Positions 11,838 through 23,000 of a DNA stretch of 64,000 bases are shown piece after piece. Source of the stretch: Eledone cirrhosa (Eukaryota > Mollusca > Cephalopoda > Octopoda > Eledonidae); the NCBI GenBank assembly GCA_964016885.1, contig OZ024740.1, positions 200,073,537-200,137,536 on the forward strand, written 5' to 3'. The number at the start of each line of letters is the position of its first letter. The first letter of the stretch is position 1. Under the pieces are notes generated by a model. The model was given only the letters and a program-made list of their open reading frames with translations. It was not told the origin of the DNA and ran no database searches. The translations under genes were made by a program, and so were the position numbers.

Positions 11838-11988
11838 TTGTTTCTTATATAGGCACAAGGCCAGAAATTATGGGGGGAGGGGAAATTCGATTAAATCGAC
11901 CCCAGTGCGTGACTGGTACTTTATTTTATCGACCCCGTAAGGATGAAAGGCAAAGTTAACCTCGGCGGGATTTGAACGCAGAATGGCA
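11838..11988 (-). mobile_element. tRNA-derived SINE, second copy in same orientation
   Basis: Minus-oriented, less diverged than its neighbour at 11622-11812 (TTTATTTTATCGACCCCGTA intact), truncated before the head. The two copies lie in tandem with only an AAT-repeat tail between them. Confidence 0.85.
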
Positions 11989-11989
11989 A

Positions 11990-12785
11990 GTTAATAATAA
12001 TAATAATAATGCTTTCTTTATTAACCTCAAGGGTTGACACAATATATAACATTAAGGACAATACAGGACAATACAAATGGGCATATCTGTGTGTAAAAAA
12101 AAACAAAAATAGAGTGTGATACAAGATTAAAAATAACTACAAAAAATATAACACCACTTCACATCCCAAACCATATACAATATAAATGAAAAAATACTGT
12201 TGTATAACTTACCACGTTTTGGCTGGATTTCAAAAACTTCGTAGTTTTATCCAAATGATTTCCGTCATTTATCTTACCTTCCTCCAATGTTAAATAGCAG
12301 AGATTTCTATCATATTTTTCTATGCATGTATCTAGGCCGTAAAGTAACGGTCTTTATATTATTTTTGCAATTTTGCAATTGGTTTTTTCTTGTAATTGTT
12401 ATGGTGGTGGTTGTTTTATTTTGTTGTGTTTAGATTTTCTCTGAATTAATTACATAACAAATCTAGATAATGAATGTCTTTTAAGAAATACAAATGAGAT
12501 TCGTTTTATTGTTGGTTTGTTATGAACGGAGATTTTCTTTTCTTATTTATTTATGAATGCATGGTCTAATTATTTCGTTTATTGTTATATGCTGCTACTG
12601 TTGATAACGATGATGATGATGTGTTGTTAGAGTAATTATCAATGCTGTAGCTGTTAGTTATGTTTTTGTTCCATTCTTCTTATTTTTATTTTACATCTCA
12701 GATTATAAAACAGATTTTCAGATTATTCAATTAATACAATTGTAAACTTCCTTTCTCCAACCATGAGTCAAATGGATATACTACT
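11990..12785. other. AT-rich intergenic DNA
   Basis: AAT triplets at the start, then AT-rich DNA. No gene, RNA or repeat family recognised. Confidence 0.4.
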
Positions 12786-12796
12786 CACCTATGTAT

Positions 12797-12947
12797 ATAT
12801 ATATATACGTGTGTGTGTCTGTGTGTACGTGTGTGTGTGTACGTGTGTGAGTGTGTGTGGGTGTGTGTGTGTGTGAGGTGTATGTATGTATATATAACTC
12901 TTCCTATTTTGGGAACCGGCTATACACAGGGGCTACTCTAGTGTAGG

Positions 12948-12989
<42 letters not shown>

Positions 12990-13025
12990 ATATATATGTG
13001 TGTATATATATGTGTGTGTGTTTGT
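12797..13025. repeat. TA/TG compound microsatellites
   Basis: Runs of TA and TG broken by short unique sequence. Confidence 0.85.
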
Positions 13026-13382
13026 GTTTGCGTGTCAGTGCGTATATGTCACTGAATTATTACATGTTTTCCAGTGTGTAATGTATTTCTATATATCGCG
13101 ACAAGGTGTAATCCAAAATCCAGCAAACAGTCAGTTAAAGTAATAATATATTACTAAGATATGTATATACAATACACTCAAGTTGAAGAGGAAATATCCT
13201 TGTTCTTCCGTGTAATATCTAGGATGGATACAATTTTAATAAATGCACTGGGACCTAGGACACACGTGAAACGTAGGTGCGGTTTTAGTCTCAGTTTTTC
13301 ACCCCAACTTCCCCGTGTGTGTGAGTGTAGTGCTTTGTATTTGTGTGTGCCAATACAATATAGATATAGTTAGCATTCTGTT

Positions 13383-13420
13383 ATATATACATACATATAT
13401 AAATATATATATATATATCA

Positions 13421-13468
<48 letters not shown>
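13383..13468. repeat. (TA)n microsatellite
   Basis: Nearly pure TA. 13470-14390 downstream is unique AT-rich DNA with no recognised gene. Confidence 0.9.
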
Positions 13469-13471
<3 letters not shown>

Positions 13472-14392
13472 TATATTAAGTTATTTCTCCATTATTTTCC
13501 TCTCCTTCTCTCTTTCTCCCTCCTGTTAGAAATGATGTTAGAATCGCAGAAATGTCGCAGGTAAGAATGCAACAGAAGCGTATAGCGAGTGATATGGCGA
13601 AGGCTGAAAGTTCCGTTAAACTTATATCTCCGTGGGAAAAGCGGTAGGCTGAATGACACAAGCAACAGCAACAGCTACACCAACACAAATGACGACAACA
13701 GCCACAACAAACAAGAACAACAGTAATAACAAAGTGTAATTGTAATTTGCAAGATCAAAGAAACCGGGAGATAATTAAGTGAACAAACACAACAGCAATC
13801 ACATAAACAAGCTGTTAGAGAACTAATTAATAAGTCCGTTTAATTACTTAAGAAAAACAATCAAATATATTAATAGATAAGTAGAAATAATTGGGTGGAA
13901 GTCGAATCGGTTGGAGTTATGTGAAACCCACGAAATGGACGGTAAAAGTATTTATGTATAATGCCTGCGACACAAACACACAGACACACACAAACTCACA
14001 CACACTCACGGAGATGAAGAACATTTGAAAGGGAAGTTTATATATTTATAAATATCCACAACAGTTTTTAAAGCTTAGTCAGGAGAAATGGCAGTGTCCA
14101 TGACCCTTTCCAGAGCACTCCGATACGGGTGGAATAATGAGGGAGCTGAAGGTTTTGACAAAGGTATCCTTAAACCGTAGACCAGCTCCAAGGACCACAG
14201 ATGATGGTGGCGTTAAATTGTGTGACGCTATGTAGTTGGTGAATATGATGAAATGATGATGTTAATAATAATAATATCAATAATAATGATAATAATAGTC
14301 TAAGTATTAATTAGTTACTTAGTGGGTGGGGAAATCAACTGAATTTTCAAAGGGCATTATTTTCATTGATAAACAAAGCAAAAATACATGCA

Positions 14393-14466
14393 TGTGTGTG
14401 TGTGTGTGTGTGTGTGTACACATGAGAGTGTGTATGTGTTTATGTGTGTGTGTATGTGCATATATG
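14393..14466. repeat. (TG)n microsatellite
   Basis: TG with TA variants. A CAG-type trinucleotide run follows at about 14627-14690. Confidence 0.85.
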
Positions 14467-14759
14467 TATATTTATAGGTTGATTCTATATGTCCCCCACA
14501 CAGTGTAGTACCGTTGTCATTGTCACAGAACTATCATCCTGCTGGCTGCAAGTGGGTGCTTCTTTGCATGAGTTAGTGAGTTAGTCAGCTGGATGACGCG
14601 GTGCAGTGCACAGACAGACAGAACAACAGCAGCAGCAGTAGCAGCAGCCACACCGGCACAAACAGCAGCAGCAACCACAGCAGTAGTCAGTGCAGTTATA
14701 AGTACTAGAAAATGTTACGATCTTTTTTATTGTCATTTGTGGTCGCTTTTTCTGTGATG

Positions 14760-15300
14760 TTGTTTAGCTCTAGATAAACATTTGTTAGATTAGACCTGTA
14801 TCTAAGCGGTTCCAGGCGTGACTCTCGCGTTTTACGCTACATCTACCTCAACCAAAGTGTTTGTTTTTTTTGTTTGTTGCTGTTAAACCAAGTTAGCTTT
14901 GCTCAATCAGACCTATAGCAAAGTACTGACACTCCTGTCGTTAAATATGTTGGAATGTACCCCTCAATATATCGTACTTGTCGTTTGTTGTTGTTTACTT
15001 CTCGGTGGGATATGATATATTAGGCATAAAAGTATGAGGCCCGGCGGTGATCTTCCCGCTTGCCTCCAAGATATTCTGTATGTATGACTACATCAACAAA
15101 GATGTTTGTTTTATTAAATGTTGTTTTTGTCATTGTTTAACTCTAGGTCTGCTTTGATCGTTCAGAGCTTTGTTATAGTGGTTCCAGCCATGACTGTCGC
15201 GCCTTTTCCAACGTGTTTAAGACTACATTACTCAATATCTGATGTTTTGTTTGATTGTATAGATCTACGTGAACCTTGATATATTAAATCTATACCATAG
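14760..15300. repeat. Degenerate ~125 bp tandem array
   Basis: Four to five diverged units share the order TGTTTAACTCTAG, then GGTTCCAGCCATGACTGTCG, then CTACATCAACCAAAGTGTTT, with starts near 14760, 14880, 14996, 15130 and 15258. Confidence 0.5.
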
Positions 15301-15479
15301 CTGTCAACCTCTAGTCTTTTTTTTTTATTTTCTTTCAAAACTTTGAATCTACACCAAACAGTGCTTCGTTTTATATTATTTTAACTATACATTTTATTTG
15401 ATCAATCGAAATTGTATGATAATTAAAATAATGTGGCTGCTATTTCTAGCAGTTTTAACATATAGATTCTCTAGCTAGA

Positions 15480-15873
15480 GGTGCCGCTGTTGATGAAGCT
15501 GGTGGCGGCGGTGGTGATAGTGTTCATAACTACAGGGGTTGGGTTGATTTTATAGCATTGTGTAGTGGTTGTTATAGAAATAAATATGTTGATGGTGGTG
15601 GCGAGGATGCAGGTGCATGCAGTGTTGTTATTGCTGCTATTGTTATTGTTGGTGGAGTTCTAGTTGTTGGGAGGCGCTTTGATAATACTGTTACCGTGGT
15701 GAAAATAGACGTGCTTGCATGTTACCTGTTGTTGTAGTTAGTGGTGGTGTTGGTAGGATGACAGTGGTTATAATGTTTATAAAAGGATGGTTTACATAAA
15801 TGGTAGTGATGATTGGTGTGTTAGCGCCTGGGTTGGTATTGTTAGTGGAGAAGGTGTTATTAGTCGTAATAGT
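15480..15873. repeat. GTT/GGT-rich trinucleotide DNA
   Basis: Imperfect GGT, GTT and GAT triplets on the plus strand; no gene. The Thr/Asn-rich minus ORF is a repeat artefact. Confidence 0.6.
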
Positions 15874-16060
15874 TGTTTCTACTTTTGGCACAAGGCCAGC
15901 AATTAATCCAATGTATTACTGGTACTTTATTTTATCGACCCCATAAGGATGAAAGGCAAAGTTAACCTCGGCGGGATTTGAACTCAGACCATAAAGGGCC
16001 GTAACTCTTTGCTGCAAAGCATGGTGTCCGACCCTCCACCGATACTGCCAATCCACGACC
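15874..16060 (-). mobile_element. tRNA-derived cephalopod SINE, well preserved
   Basis: The best minus-oriented copy. It has the 3' lineage tail (TTTTGGCACAAGGCC), body (AAGGATGAAAGGCAAAGTTA), box B region (GGGATTTGAACTCAG) and the tRNA-like head through CGATACTGCCAATCC. Confidence 0.9.
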
Positions 16061-16545
16061 CTATTAGTGGTAATAGTGATAGATATGTTATTGCTTTTGG
16101 TGTTGGTTGTTGGTGTTGGATTTGTTAGTGCAGGTGATTCTGTTGGTGTTGATATGAATGTTCGATGTTTGTAGTATTAGACTTGGTGTTGACGTTGATC
16201 ATGGTGCAGATATTAATACCGAAGATGTTTATACTGATAGTAGCAGTGATAGTGATGTTGTTGTTGTTGATGCTGGTGGTAATGGTGGTTTTGTAAGTGG
16301 TAATGGTGATGCTTTTGGTAGTGGTGATGATGTTAGTAATGATAGCGATGATGTTTATGTTAAAGTAATGAAGCTGCTGTTGGAGTTGGTGACATTGAGT
16401 GTGATAGCGATTAAGGTGGTACTGATTATGGTGATGGGAGCGATGGTAAGAGTGGTGATGGTGGTGGTGGTGGTGGTGGTGGTGATGGCGTCAGCAATTT
16501 CAGCATCAGTTAAAGCAGCAGGTACAAACGGAGTTCAACACTAGT
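16061..16545. repeat. GAT/GGT trinucleotide-rich stretch
   Basis: The 128-residue Asp/Gly/Val ORF reflects imperfect GAT, GGT and GTT triplets. No domain. I do not call a gene. Confidence 0.6.
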
Positions 16546-16805
16546 AGCGACAGCAACAGCAGTAAGAAAAGTAACAACAGCAGCGACAACAGCCGCAACA
16601 ACCAATACCAAAACTAATGACATGAGGCTGGATTGCTGGTGACAAAATCAGAAACTGGTGAGGTGTGACAGATCGGCTAACAGAGAGTGTGAGTAATAGG
16701 CTAAGAAATGGACCGTGAAATGTGAACGTGTGTGGTTTCTGTGATTTTTCATAAACAAATACAGACTGTGTTATATAAATAATATATATATACAGTGCAT
16801 CTTCG

Positions 16806-16807
<2 letters not shown>

Positions 16808-16867
<60 letters not shown>

Positions 16868-16876
16868 ATATATATA
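16808..16876. repeat. (TA)n microsatellite
   Basis: Long TA tract directly before a SINE. Confidence 0.9.
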
Positions 16877-16979
16877 GTCGAGGTTAACTTTGCCTTTCAT
16901 CTTGACAGGGTCGATAAAATAAAAAGCACCAGTAATGCACTGGAATAATTGCTGGCCTTGCACCAAATATAGAAACAAT
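16877..16979 (+). mobile_element. SINE, 5'-truncated
   Basis: Plus-oriented body and 3' tail (GAGGTTAACTTTGCCTTTCA to GCTGGCCTTGCACC). The tRNA-like head is missing; the TA tract sits at the breakpoint. Confidence 0.85.
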
Positions 16980-16989
16980 AATATATGTG

Positions 16990-17052
16990 TGTATATATAT
17001 ACCTATATATATATATATATACATACAGATGTAAATACACACATGTATATAC

Positions 17053-17106
<54 letters not shown>
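16990..17106. repeat. (TA)n microsatellites
   Basis: Two TA tracts separated by CA-rich sequence. Confidence 0.9.
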
Positions 17107-17110
<4 letters not shown>

Positions 17111-17228
17111 GATATAGAAATGGCTTCTACAGCACTAGAATTGTTTAATTCGAAGGAAATCATCAGGAAAGCCTGATGATTTCCTTCGAATGAAACACTT
17201 CTAGTCCTGTAGAAACCATTTCTCTATC
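17111..17228. repeat. Hairpin element with ~57 bp arms
   Basis: Arms 17111-17167 and 17172-17228 pair with few mismatches around a 4 bp loop (inner stem TTCGAAGGAAATCATCAGG / CCTGATGATTTCCTTCGAA). It sits directly after a (TA)n tract and resembles a very small MITE or a processed foldback. Confidence 0.8.
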
Positions 17229-17309
17229 AAATATTAATACTCTGCTACGTATTGTGCACCTTACTTACTGTGGTTTCCCCGGGATACACATATCATTTAG
17301 CCGGTATAC

Positions 17310-17330
17310 ACACACACACACACACATAAA

Positions 17331-17404
<74 letters not shown>
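17310..17404. repeat. CA/TA/TG compound microsatellite
   Basis: CA to about 17328, TA to 17356, TG to 17404. 17405-17820 is unique sequence with no gene recognised. Confidence 0.9.
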
Positions 17405-17405
<1 letters not shown>

Positions 17406-17820
17406 GGTGGATGTATGCATGTGTGGGGGTATATTAATATATAGAAAGTGGGGATGGGGAGACACACAAATAGAAGAAGCGACGAGGAATATGAAACATA
17501 AGAGAAAAATTGAATGGAAGGAAATGTAGGAGGTGTGCATTTTCGTGGGGCGGGGAGTAGAAAAAAATAAGAATTGTGGAGTAGGGAAAGGGAAGAATAG
17601 ATTGTATTAAAATAGAGTGAAATCGTAGTTTACGAAAAGAATAGTGTATTAATAAATGGGAACGAGAGTTCAAAAACAGATAAAAACGTGTCTAAAAATA
17701 ATGTCAAATCAGCGCAGGTCTATTTTGTGTATTTAAGAGGAAGTGTCTTCTAAGATAGCCTCAAGTCGCCATATTGACATATGCCTCGTGGGTGGAAGCT
17801 GATTGACGAAATATATATAT

Positions 17821-18540
17821 ACGAGGTGTGTCAGACAAGTTCCAGGACTGATGTCACAAAAGATTTATTTCAAACCTAAACTTCAGACTAAGAGTGTTCT
17901 CCTTCAAAATAACCCCCTGGAGACTAATGCACCTGCCCATCCTCTTTTGCCACGCTTGCATGTACTACAGGAAGTATTCTTCCGGGATCCTCTACATTTC
18001 CGTCGTCACGGCCTTTTTGATGTCGTCCACGTCTTCAAAACGGGTCCCCTCCGGGTCGTACTCGACGATCCATGACCGGTGATGACCGTCCCTAGCATGT
18101 TTGGTTCGGTTTCAAGACGCTCGAAGATGTCGTGGCACACTTGCATGCGTCGACCCTTCTGGTCACCGTCAGCAGTTTTGGCATCATCTTCGCGCAGACT
18201 TTCCGCATGTCCAAATCTTCAGTGAGAATCTTCCAGACGCTGTCCCGATTCATGCCCAGCTCATTTGCCATCAGTCGAACAGTCAGCCGACGATCGCTAC
18301 GCACCATCTGCCTGACGCGCTCAACGTAGACCGCAGTTCTGGTTGTTGAGGGCCTTCCGCTCCTGGGGTCATTTTGCACCACTCAAAACACGTGAGCGTG
18401 ACATCGTCTTATCTCCATACACTTGTTGCAGCAATCCCAGTGCTTCTGAGCGTGTTTTACCAAACCGAACCAGAAACTTCAAGTTTGTTCGTTGCTCTGT
18501 TCTCATTGCTTGACGACCTGAAACAGAGGACATGTATATA
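17821..18540 (-). pseudogene. Mariner-type transposase, internally deleted
   Basis: Minus strand. The start is near 18506 (RTNLKFLVRFGKTRSEAL), typical of the mariner N-terminus. After a one-base loss near 18385 comes an open stretch (18382-18092) with the linker and second helix-turn-helix: NDPRSGRPSTTRTAVYVERV and ELGMNRDSVWKILTEDLDMR. The frame reaches the region of the first catalytic Asp (VITG then SSS in place of the expected DES), then jumps by frameshift to WIVEYDPEGTR and directly to the extreme C-terminus (FEDVDDIKKAV to GRCISLQGDYFEG). The central DDE/DDD core with the second and third catalytic residues is missing, so no active enzyme is possible. A mariner-like terminal sequence (ACGAGGTGTGTC) lies at 17821. 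Confidence 0.85.
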
Positions 18541-18777
18541 AAATTATGAAGAAAAAAGTTTGATCGCTGCAGAGAGTTAAGATTAGAGTTACATACTCTA
18601 TATATATATAGTATTAAGGATATTATTTATGGTTATGTATATACTAAAACCTTTTATAGTTATATATATTTTATACCCTAAATAGTGAAAGACAGTAATT
18701 TATTACTATCTTATTACCAGTAAGTTAAATAGCTCAATGTAACAACATCAGTTGTTTTACAGTGCAGTTATATAGAG

Positions 18778-20130
18778 ATTACATGAATCAAAGTTCTGTT
18801 TAAATCATTTATTTGCTTACAATTGTTTCTCCCACACCGAGGTTTGGTGTCTTCGGAGCAATTATTCAGTGATTTTTAACATACTTGACCTCCTTTTCAA
18901 CACAAGAGACATATGTATATATTCACCCACAGTGGGTTGACATCCACTATAATAATATAGCATGGGTAATTTACATACAAAGATTACAGTCATATTAAAG
19001 GACAAAATTAAAGTTAAAATTAAAATTAAAGTTAAAATAAAACATTGGCAGCTTACTAAGATTAAACAAGAGGAAAGTTTGGAGTATCCAGTGTATGCAA
19101 CAGTCACACGTGTGGCATGCACGCGTATCCTATTTATACAAGATTATAATGCAGCAGATTGTTACATGTAAAACAAGCAATTAAGATCATCATGGGGGCT
19201 GTACTGGTAAAGCATTATTCACACACACCTGTACGATATAGAAGCCCGTTTGTAGAGAAACACCAAAAATATTTAAAATATTACAAATGAGAAGCAAAAC
19301 AGCACCACTGTCCTCATACACACCACCACTCTCACAATCTAGGAAACGCAATTTATAGACTACTTGTCCATCACACAATCCACGATGATTCAACATTGGG
19401 TGCCTGGTGAACCATGCTAGAACATCACAGCTTGTCGTTCTTTAATTCGATTCTATAGATCAGGTTGTATTTGTTGTGAGAGTTGACATCGTATTATATT
19501 CCTGATGTGTGTGTGATTAAGGGGAGTTAATGCGTAAGGGGAAGTAACTAGCTGATTTCTATAGCTAAATTTATTATCCTAAAGTACATTAATGGTGTCT
19601 CAAATGAGTTCCTATCATATAAGGTTATAAACAATTTCTAAATTTAAGTATCTTATCTATAAATTACAGTGTAGTCTATCAAGAAGTACTAAAGGTGTTC
19701 ATATTAGGATGTTTACCTTCTATCATAGAGTGCCACCACCGAATATTCCACATGAAGAGTAAGATCTCCAAATCAATGATCTTTGTAAGTGTAGTCCACC
19801 CGCAGAACCTGGCAGGGACTTATTAGAATCACTTCTATATATGACTCCTGGTAAGCTCTGGGTCATTGCATGTCTGATTACATGGCAAAGTTAAATATTA
19901 CTAGGGTAGTCCAGAGATCAATTCTCACTTACAAAGACACTAATCTGACCATCAAGTCAAACATGTATTTATAACTCATACATTACCTGTACATAATTCA
20001 TTGCACTCAGCATATAGATTATATAGCTCTTTTATGTTAATAAATTAATTACTTAATCTTCCATTTATCCAATGATGGCACTACATACACAGGACAATGT
20101 TAGCATAACCAATTCTGTGCTTAAAGTTTA
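18778..20130 (-). repeat. 3' region and pseudo-LTR of PLE copy A
   Basis: This non-coding region lies 3' of the minus-strand GIY-YIG frame. 18960-19700 is an inverted match to 22185-22860 (copy B), and 18778-18990 is repeated inverted at 21640-21862. It contains a hammerhead-like fold at 18812-18862. Confidence 0.7.
18812..18862 (-). ncRNA. Hammerhead ribozyme-like motif, U4 to C (copy A, 3')
   Basis: Read on the minus strand: stem I 5' strand TTGCT, core CCGAAGA (expected CUGANGA), a stem II with ACCAAACC / GGTGTGG, then GAAAC, a stem III of AC/GU closing loop AATT, and stem I 3' strand AGCAA. Position 4 is C instead of U, so activity is doubtful. Confidence 0.55.
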
Positions 20131-20338
20131 CATTAATTATATATTGTTTTAATGTAGTCTAAGTAATTGAAGGCCAATATACCAAAAGTAGAAGTACATG
20201 GGGATATCTCTAGGGAAAAATGTACTAGGAGGATGTCACTATTTGCGTTAAAGTGGATTAATGGGTGTGGAGATGAGGCGTAAGGTGTGCCCCTGATGAT
20301 TGTTGCTAGAGGTGGTGGCGGGTTCAAGTCTGACATTG

Positions 20339-21660
20339 TTATATATTGGGTTTAAAGTTTTGGAAGGAGTGTCGGAAGCGGTGTTGGCAAGACGCGAACA
20401 CTTCTGATTTTTTATTAAGGAGGTTATGGTTTGAGAAGATGATAGTATGGGTCTCTAGTAGACAGAAGTTACAAAATTTATTAGGTGGTTTGTACGATGT
20501 CGCGTTACCTATCACTTCCCATTTAAGTGTATATGGTTTATTTTTAGTTTTTAGATAGTGTATGTAGCTAGATAGTGAAGTGGAGTTGGCTAGACTGTGT
20601 TTTTTGAAAGAGTAGAGGTGCGAATTGTATCTGGTTTTGAAGCAGTTTGAAGTAGAGCCTATATAGGTTTCAGAAGAGTTGCTAGTTGTGACTGTGCATG
20701 AGTATAAGATATCCTTGGTTAAGCATTTTTTATCTAAAGGGCAGGTTCTATTTGATCTACAGTTACAATTATTCTGGGTGTTATTCTGCCGGTTATTATG
20801 CTGTGTAGAAGTCTGGATGGTAGCTATAGGGTTATGGTTATGTGGGTTGACGTTCCCAGCGTTATTGTTTACACTAGTGCTATTACTATTATTTCTATTG
20901 ATATTAGGGTTAGTTGCTATTACTATTATTTTTATTGATATTAGGGTTAGTTGCTATAATGTTATTTTGAAGGTTTATCGTCTGTTGTGATTTAGTTTGC
21001 TGGAAGTAAGAATTAATTTTTCGTTTATTGCTACTAGGTATGTGGTATGCTATGTTATGCGTAGTAGAGTAGGAGATTTTAATAGTGTTTTTGTTTAAAA
21101 GGCTGTGGTACTTGTGGCCGGATAGGAAGTTTTTTATCTAGTAGTTAGAAGAAAGCCCTAGGTAGGTTGGTAGAGACGTTTAAATTGAAAGGAGGGTTGA
21201 AAAATGTATTATTTCTTCTATTTTTGTTTTTTATGTCTGTTGAGTTGTTTCCTTTTATGGTACTATGGTAATTTCTGTGGTGTGGGTTACTTTTGTTGGC
21301 ATCCTCCGTATTAGTGTGTGTGTGGTTGCTATTCCTATTACTAAATTTCCTCAGGGACATGTTGTGCGAAATAATGTTGTAGCTATGTGTTTTTGTAGGT
21401 AGGAACGCGATCTCTATATTATGGCCTGATCTAGCTAGTTTTTGCTAAATATGTTTACGTCATAGGATAGATTAGAGATTTTATTAGATACTCCCTTAGA
21501 GATAGAGTTTAATATAGATCTAGGGTGGTTAGACTTGGTATCTACGTAAATGAGTTTTTCATTAGGTTTGTGGAAAGGTGCATATATCTTTGAGTCTAGG
21601 TAGAGGGTGGCGTCCAGGAAGTTAACGTTTTTAGTGTAATCTTTGTATGTAAATTACCCT
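20339..21660 (-). pseudogene. Penelope-like element, post-RT linker and GIY-YIG endonuclease (copy A)
   Basis: Minus strand, 5'-truncated just after the RT palm. It starts with VNFLDATLYLDSK and HKPNEKLIYVDTKSNHPRSI (about 21640-21490), then an Asn/Ser-rich linker with FFNPPFNLNV..NLPRAFF (21145-21360), as in the 40-47 kb element. From about 20880 to 20339 one frame is open without an ATG: CNCRSNRTCPLDKKC (Cys knuckle), LYSCTVTT, the GIY-YIG core SETYIGSTSNCFKTRYNSH, then FCNFCLLETHTII and CQHRFRHSF. The endonuclease domain therefore reads through intact. Upstream, a 37 bp tandem duplication (about 20885-20960) shifts the frame. Such endonucleases nick the target for PLE integration. RT is absent, so it is non-autonomous. 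Confidence 0.8.
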
Positions 21661-21854
21661 GCTATATTATTATAATGGATGTCAACCCACTGTGGGTGAA
21701 TATATACATATGTTTCTATATGTCTCTTGTGTTGAAAAGGAGGTCAAGTATGTTAAAAATCACTGAATAATTGCTCCGAAGAGACCAAACCTCGGTTTGG
21801 AAGAAACAATTGTAAGCAAGCAAATAAATGATTTAAACACAACTTTGATTCATG

Positions 21855-21862
<8 letters not shown>
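21640..21862 (+). repeat. Inverted 5' stub of PLE copy A
   Basis: Inverted copy of 18778-18990, joined to the 5' truncation point of copy A. Confidence 0.8.
21770..21820 (+). ncRNA. Hammerhead ribozyme-like motif, U4 to C (copy A, 5' stub)
   Basis: TTGCT / CCGAAGA / stem II CCAAACC..GGTTTGG / GAAAC / AATT loop / GT / AAGCAA. It is the same fold and C4 change as the copy at 18812-18862. Confidence 0.55.

Positions 21863-21938
<76 letters not shown>
21860..21938. repeat. (CT)n then (TA)n microsatellite
   Basis: Separates PLE copies A and B. Confidence 0.95.
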
Positions 21939-21941
<3 letters not shown>

Positions 21942-21976
21942 TAATAAGAATCAAAGTTCTGTTCAAATCATTTATA

Positions 21977-22026
21977 TGCTTACAATTGTTTCCTCCAAAC
22001 CTAGGTTTGGATTCTTCGGAGCAATT
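21977..22026 (-). ncRNA. Hammerhead ribozyme-like motif, U4 to C (copy B, 5' stub)
   Basis: Read on the minus strand: TTGCT, CCGAAGA, stem II TCCAAACC TAGG TTTGGA, GGAAAC, AATT loop, GT, AAGCA. It has the best stem II of this family. Confidence 0.55.
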
Positions 22027-22967
22027 TATTAATGAATGATCACATACATGACCTCCCTTTCACCCCGAGAGACATACAGAAACATATGCATATATTATGC
22101 TTGGTGGGTTGACCTCCATTATAACATTTAGCGTGGCAGTATACATTTAAAGATTACAGTCATATCAAATTATAGATAGGACACTTTAAATGTTTAGAAA
22201 CTGTTTATAAGCAGATCAGATAGGGACTCTTTAGAGACAATATTTAATGTACATTAGGATAATAAATTTAATTATAGAAATCATCGAGTTACCTCCCCTC
22301 ACGCATTAACTCCCCTTAGTCACACACACACTTCCGGAAAATAATACGATGCTAATTCTCGCAACTAAAACAACCTGCTATATAAATTAGACTAAAGACC
22401 AACAAACTATGATACTCTAACAGAATCATCAAACATCCAATATTGAATCGTCGTGGATTATGTGAGGCGCATATAATCTAGATATTACGCCCTCCGGACT
22501 GTGAAAATGGTGCTGTACACGAAAACCATAACATCGCTTTGCTACACATTTCTAATATTTTTAATATTTATAATATTTCTCTACACACAAGCTTGTATAA
22601 CATTCATATAAAATATACATTACCAGTACAACCCCCTTAATACTCTTGATTAGCCGCTTGAAGTGCTTGTATTACATGTAACACCCTGCCGTACTATAAT
22701 AGTATATAAATAAGACACACGTGCTTGCCACACGTGTAACTATTGCACACACTAACTGCTTGTGACTATCCTATCGCATTAATTACATGTTGTATTTTAA
22801 CTTTAATTTTAATTTTATCCTCATTTGTTATGACTGTAATCTTTAAATGTTTACTGCCACGCTAAATGTTATAATGGAGGTCAACCCACCAAGCAACAAT
22901 ATATGCATATGTTTCTGTATGTCTCTTGGGTTGAAAGGGAGGTCATGTATGTGATCATTCATTAATA

Positions 22968-23000
22968 AATTGCTCCGAAGAATCCAAACATCGGTTTGAA
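22968..23000 (+). ncRNA. Hammerhead-like motif, truncated (copy B, 3')
   Basis: TTGCT, CCGAAGA and a stem II (TCCAAAC..GTTTGA) are present, but the sequence breaks before GAAA where the 23.0 kb foldback begins. Confidence 0.45.

Larger units (their letters stand above)
21950..23000 (+). mobile_element. PLE copy B, non-coding pseudo-LTR copy
   Basis: 21950-22160 is an inverted copy of 22840-22990; 22185-22860 is the 3' region matching copy A inverted (18960-19700). No RT or GIY-YIG remains. It is cut at about 23000 by the next foldback element. The whole 18.77-23.0 kb block is therefore a large imperfect palindrome. Confidence 0.7.

Noticed and set aside
16158..16544. Acidic 128-residue protein
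   Set aside because: Composition reflects GAT/GGT/GTT triplets; no normal-complexity segment.
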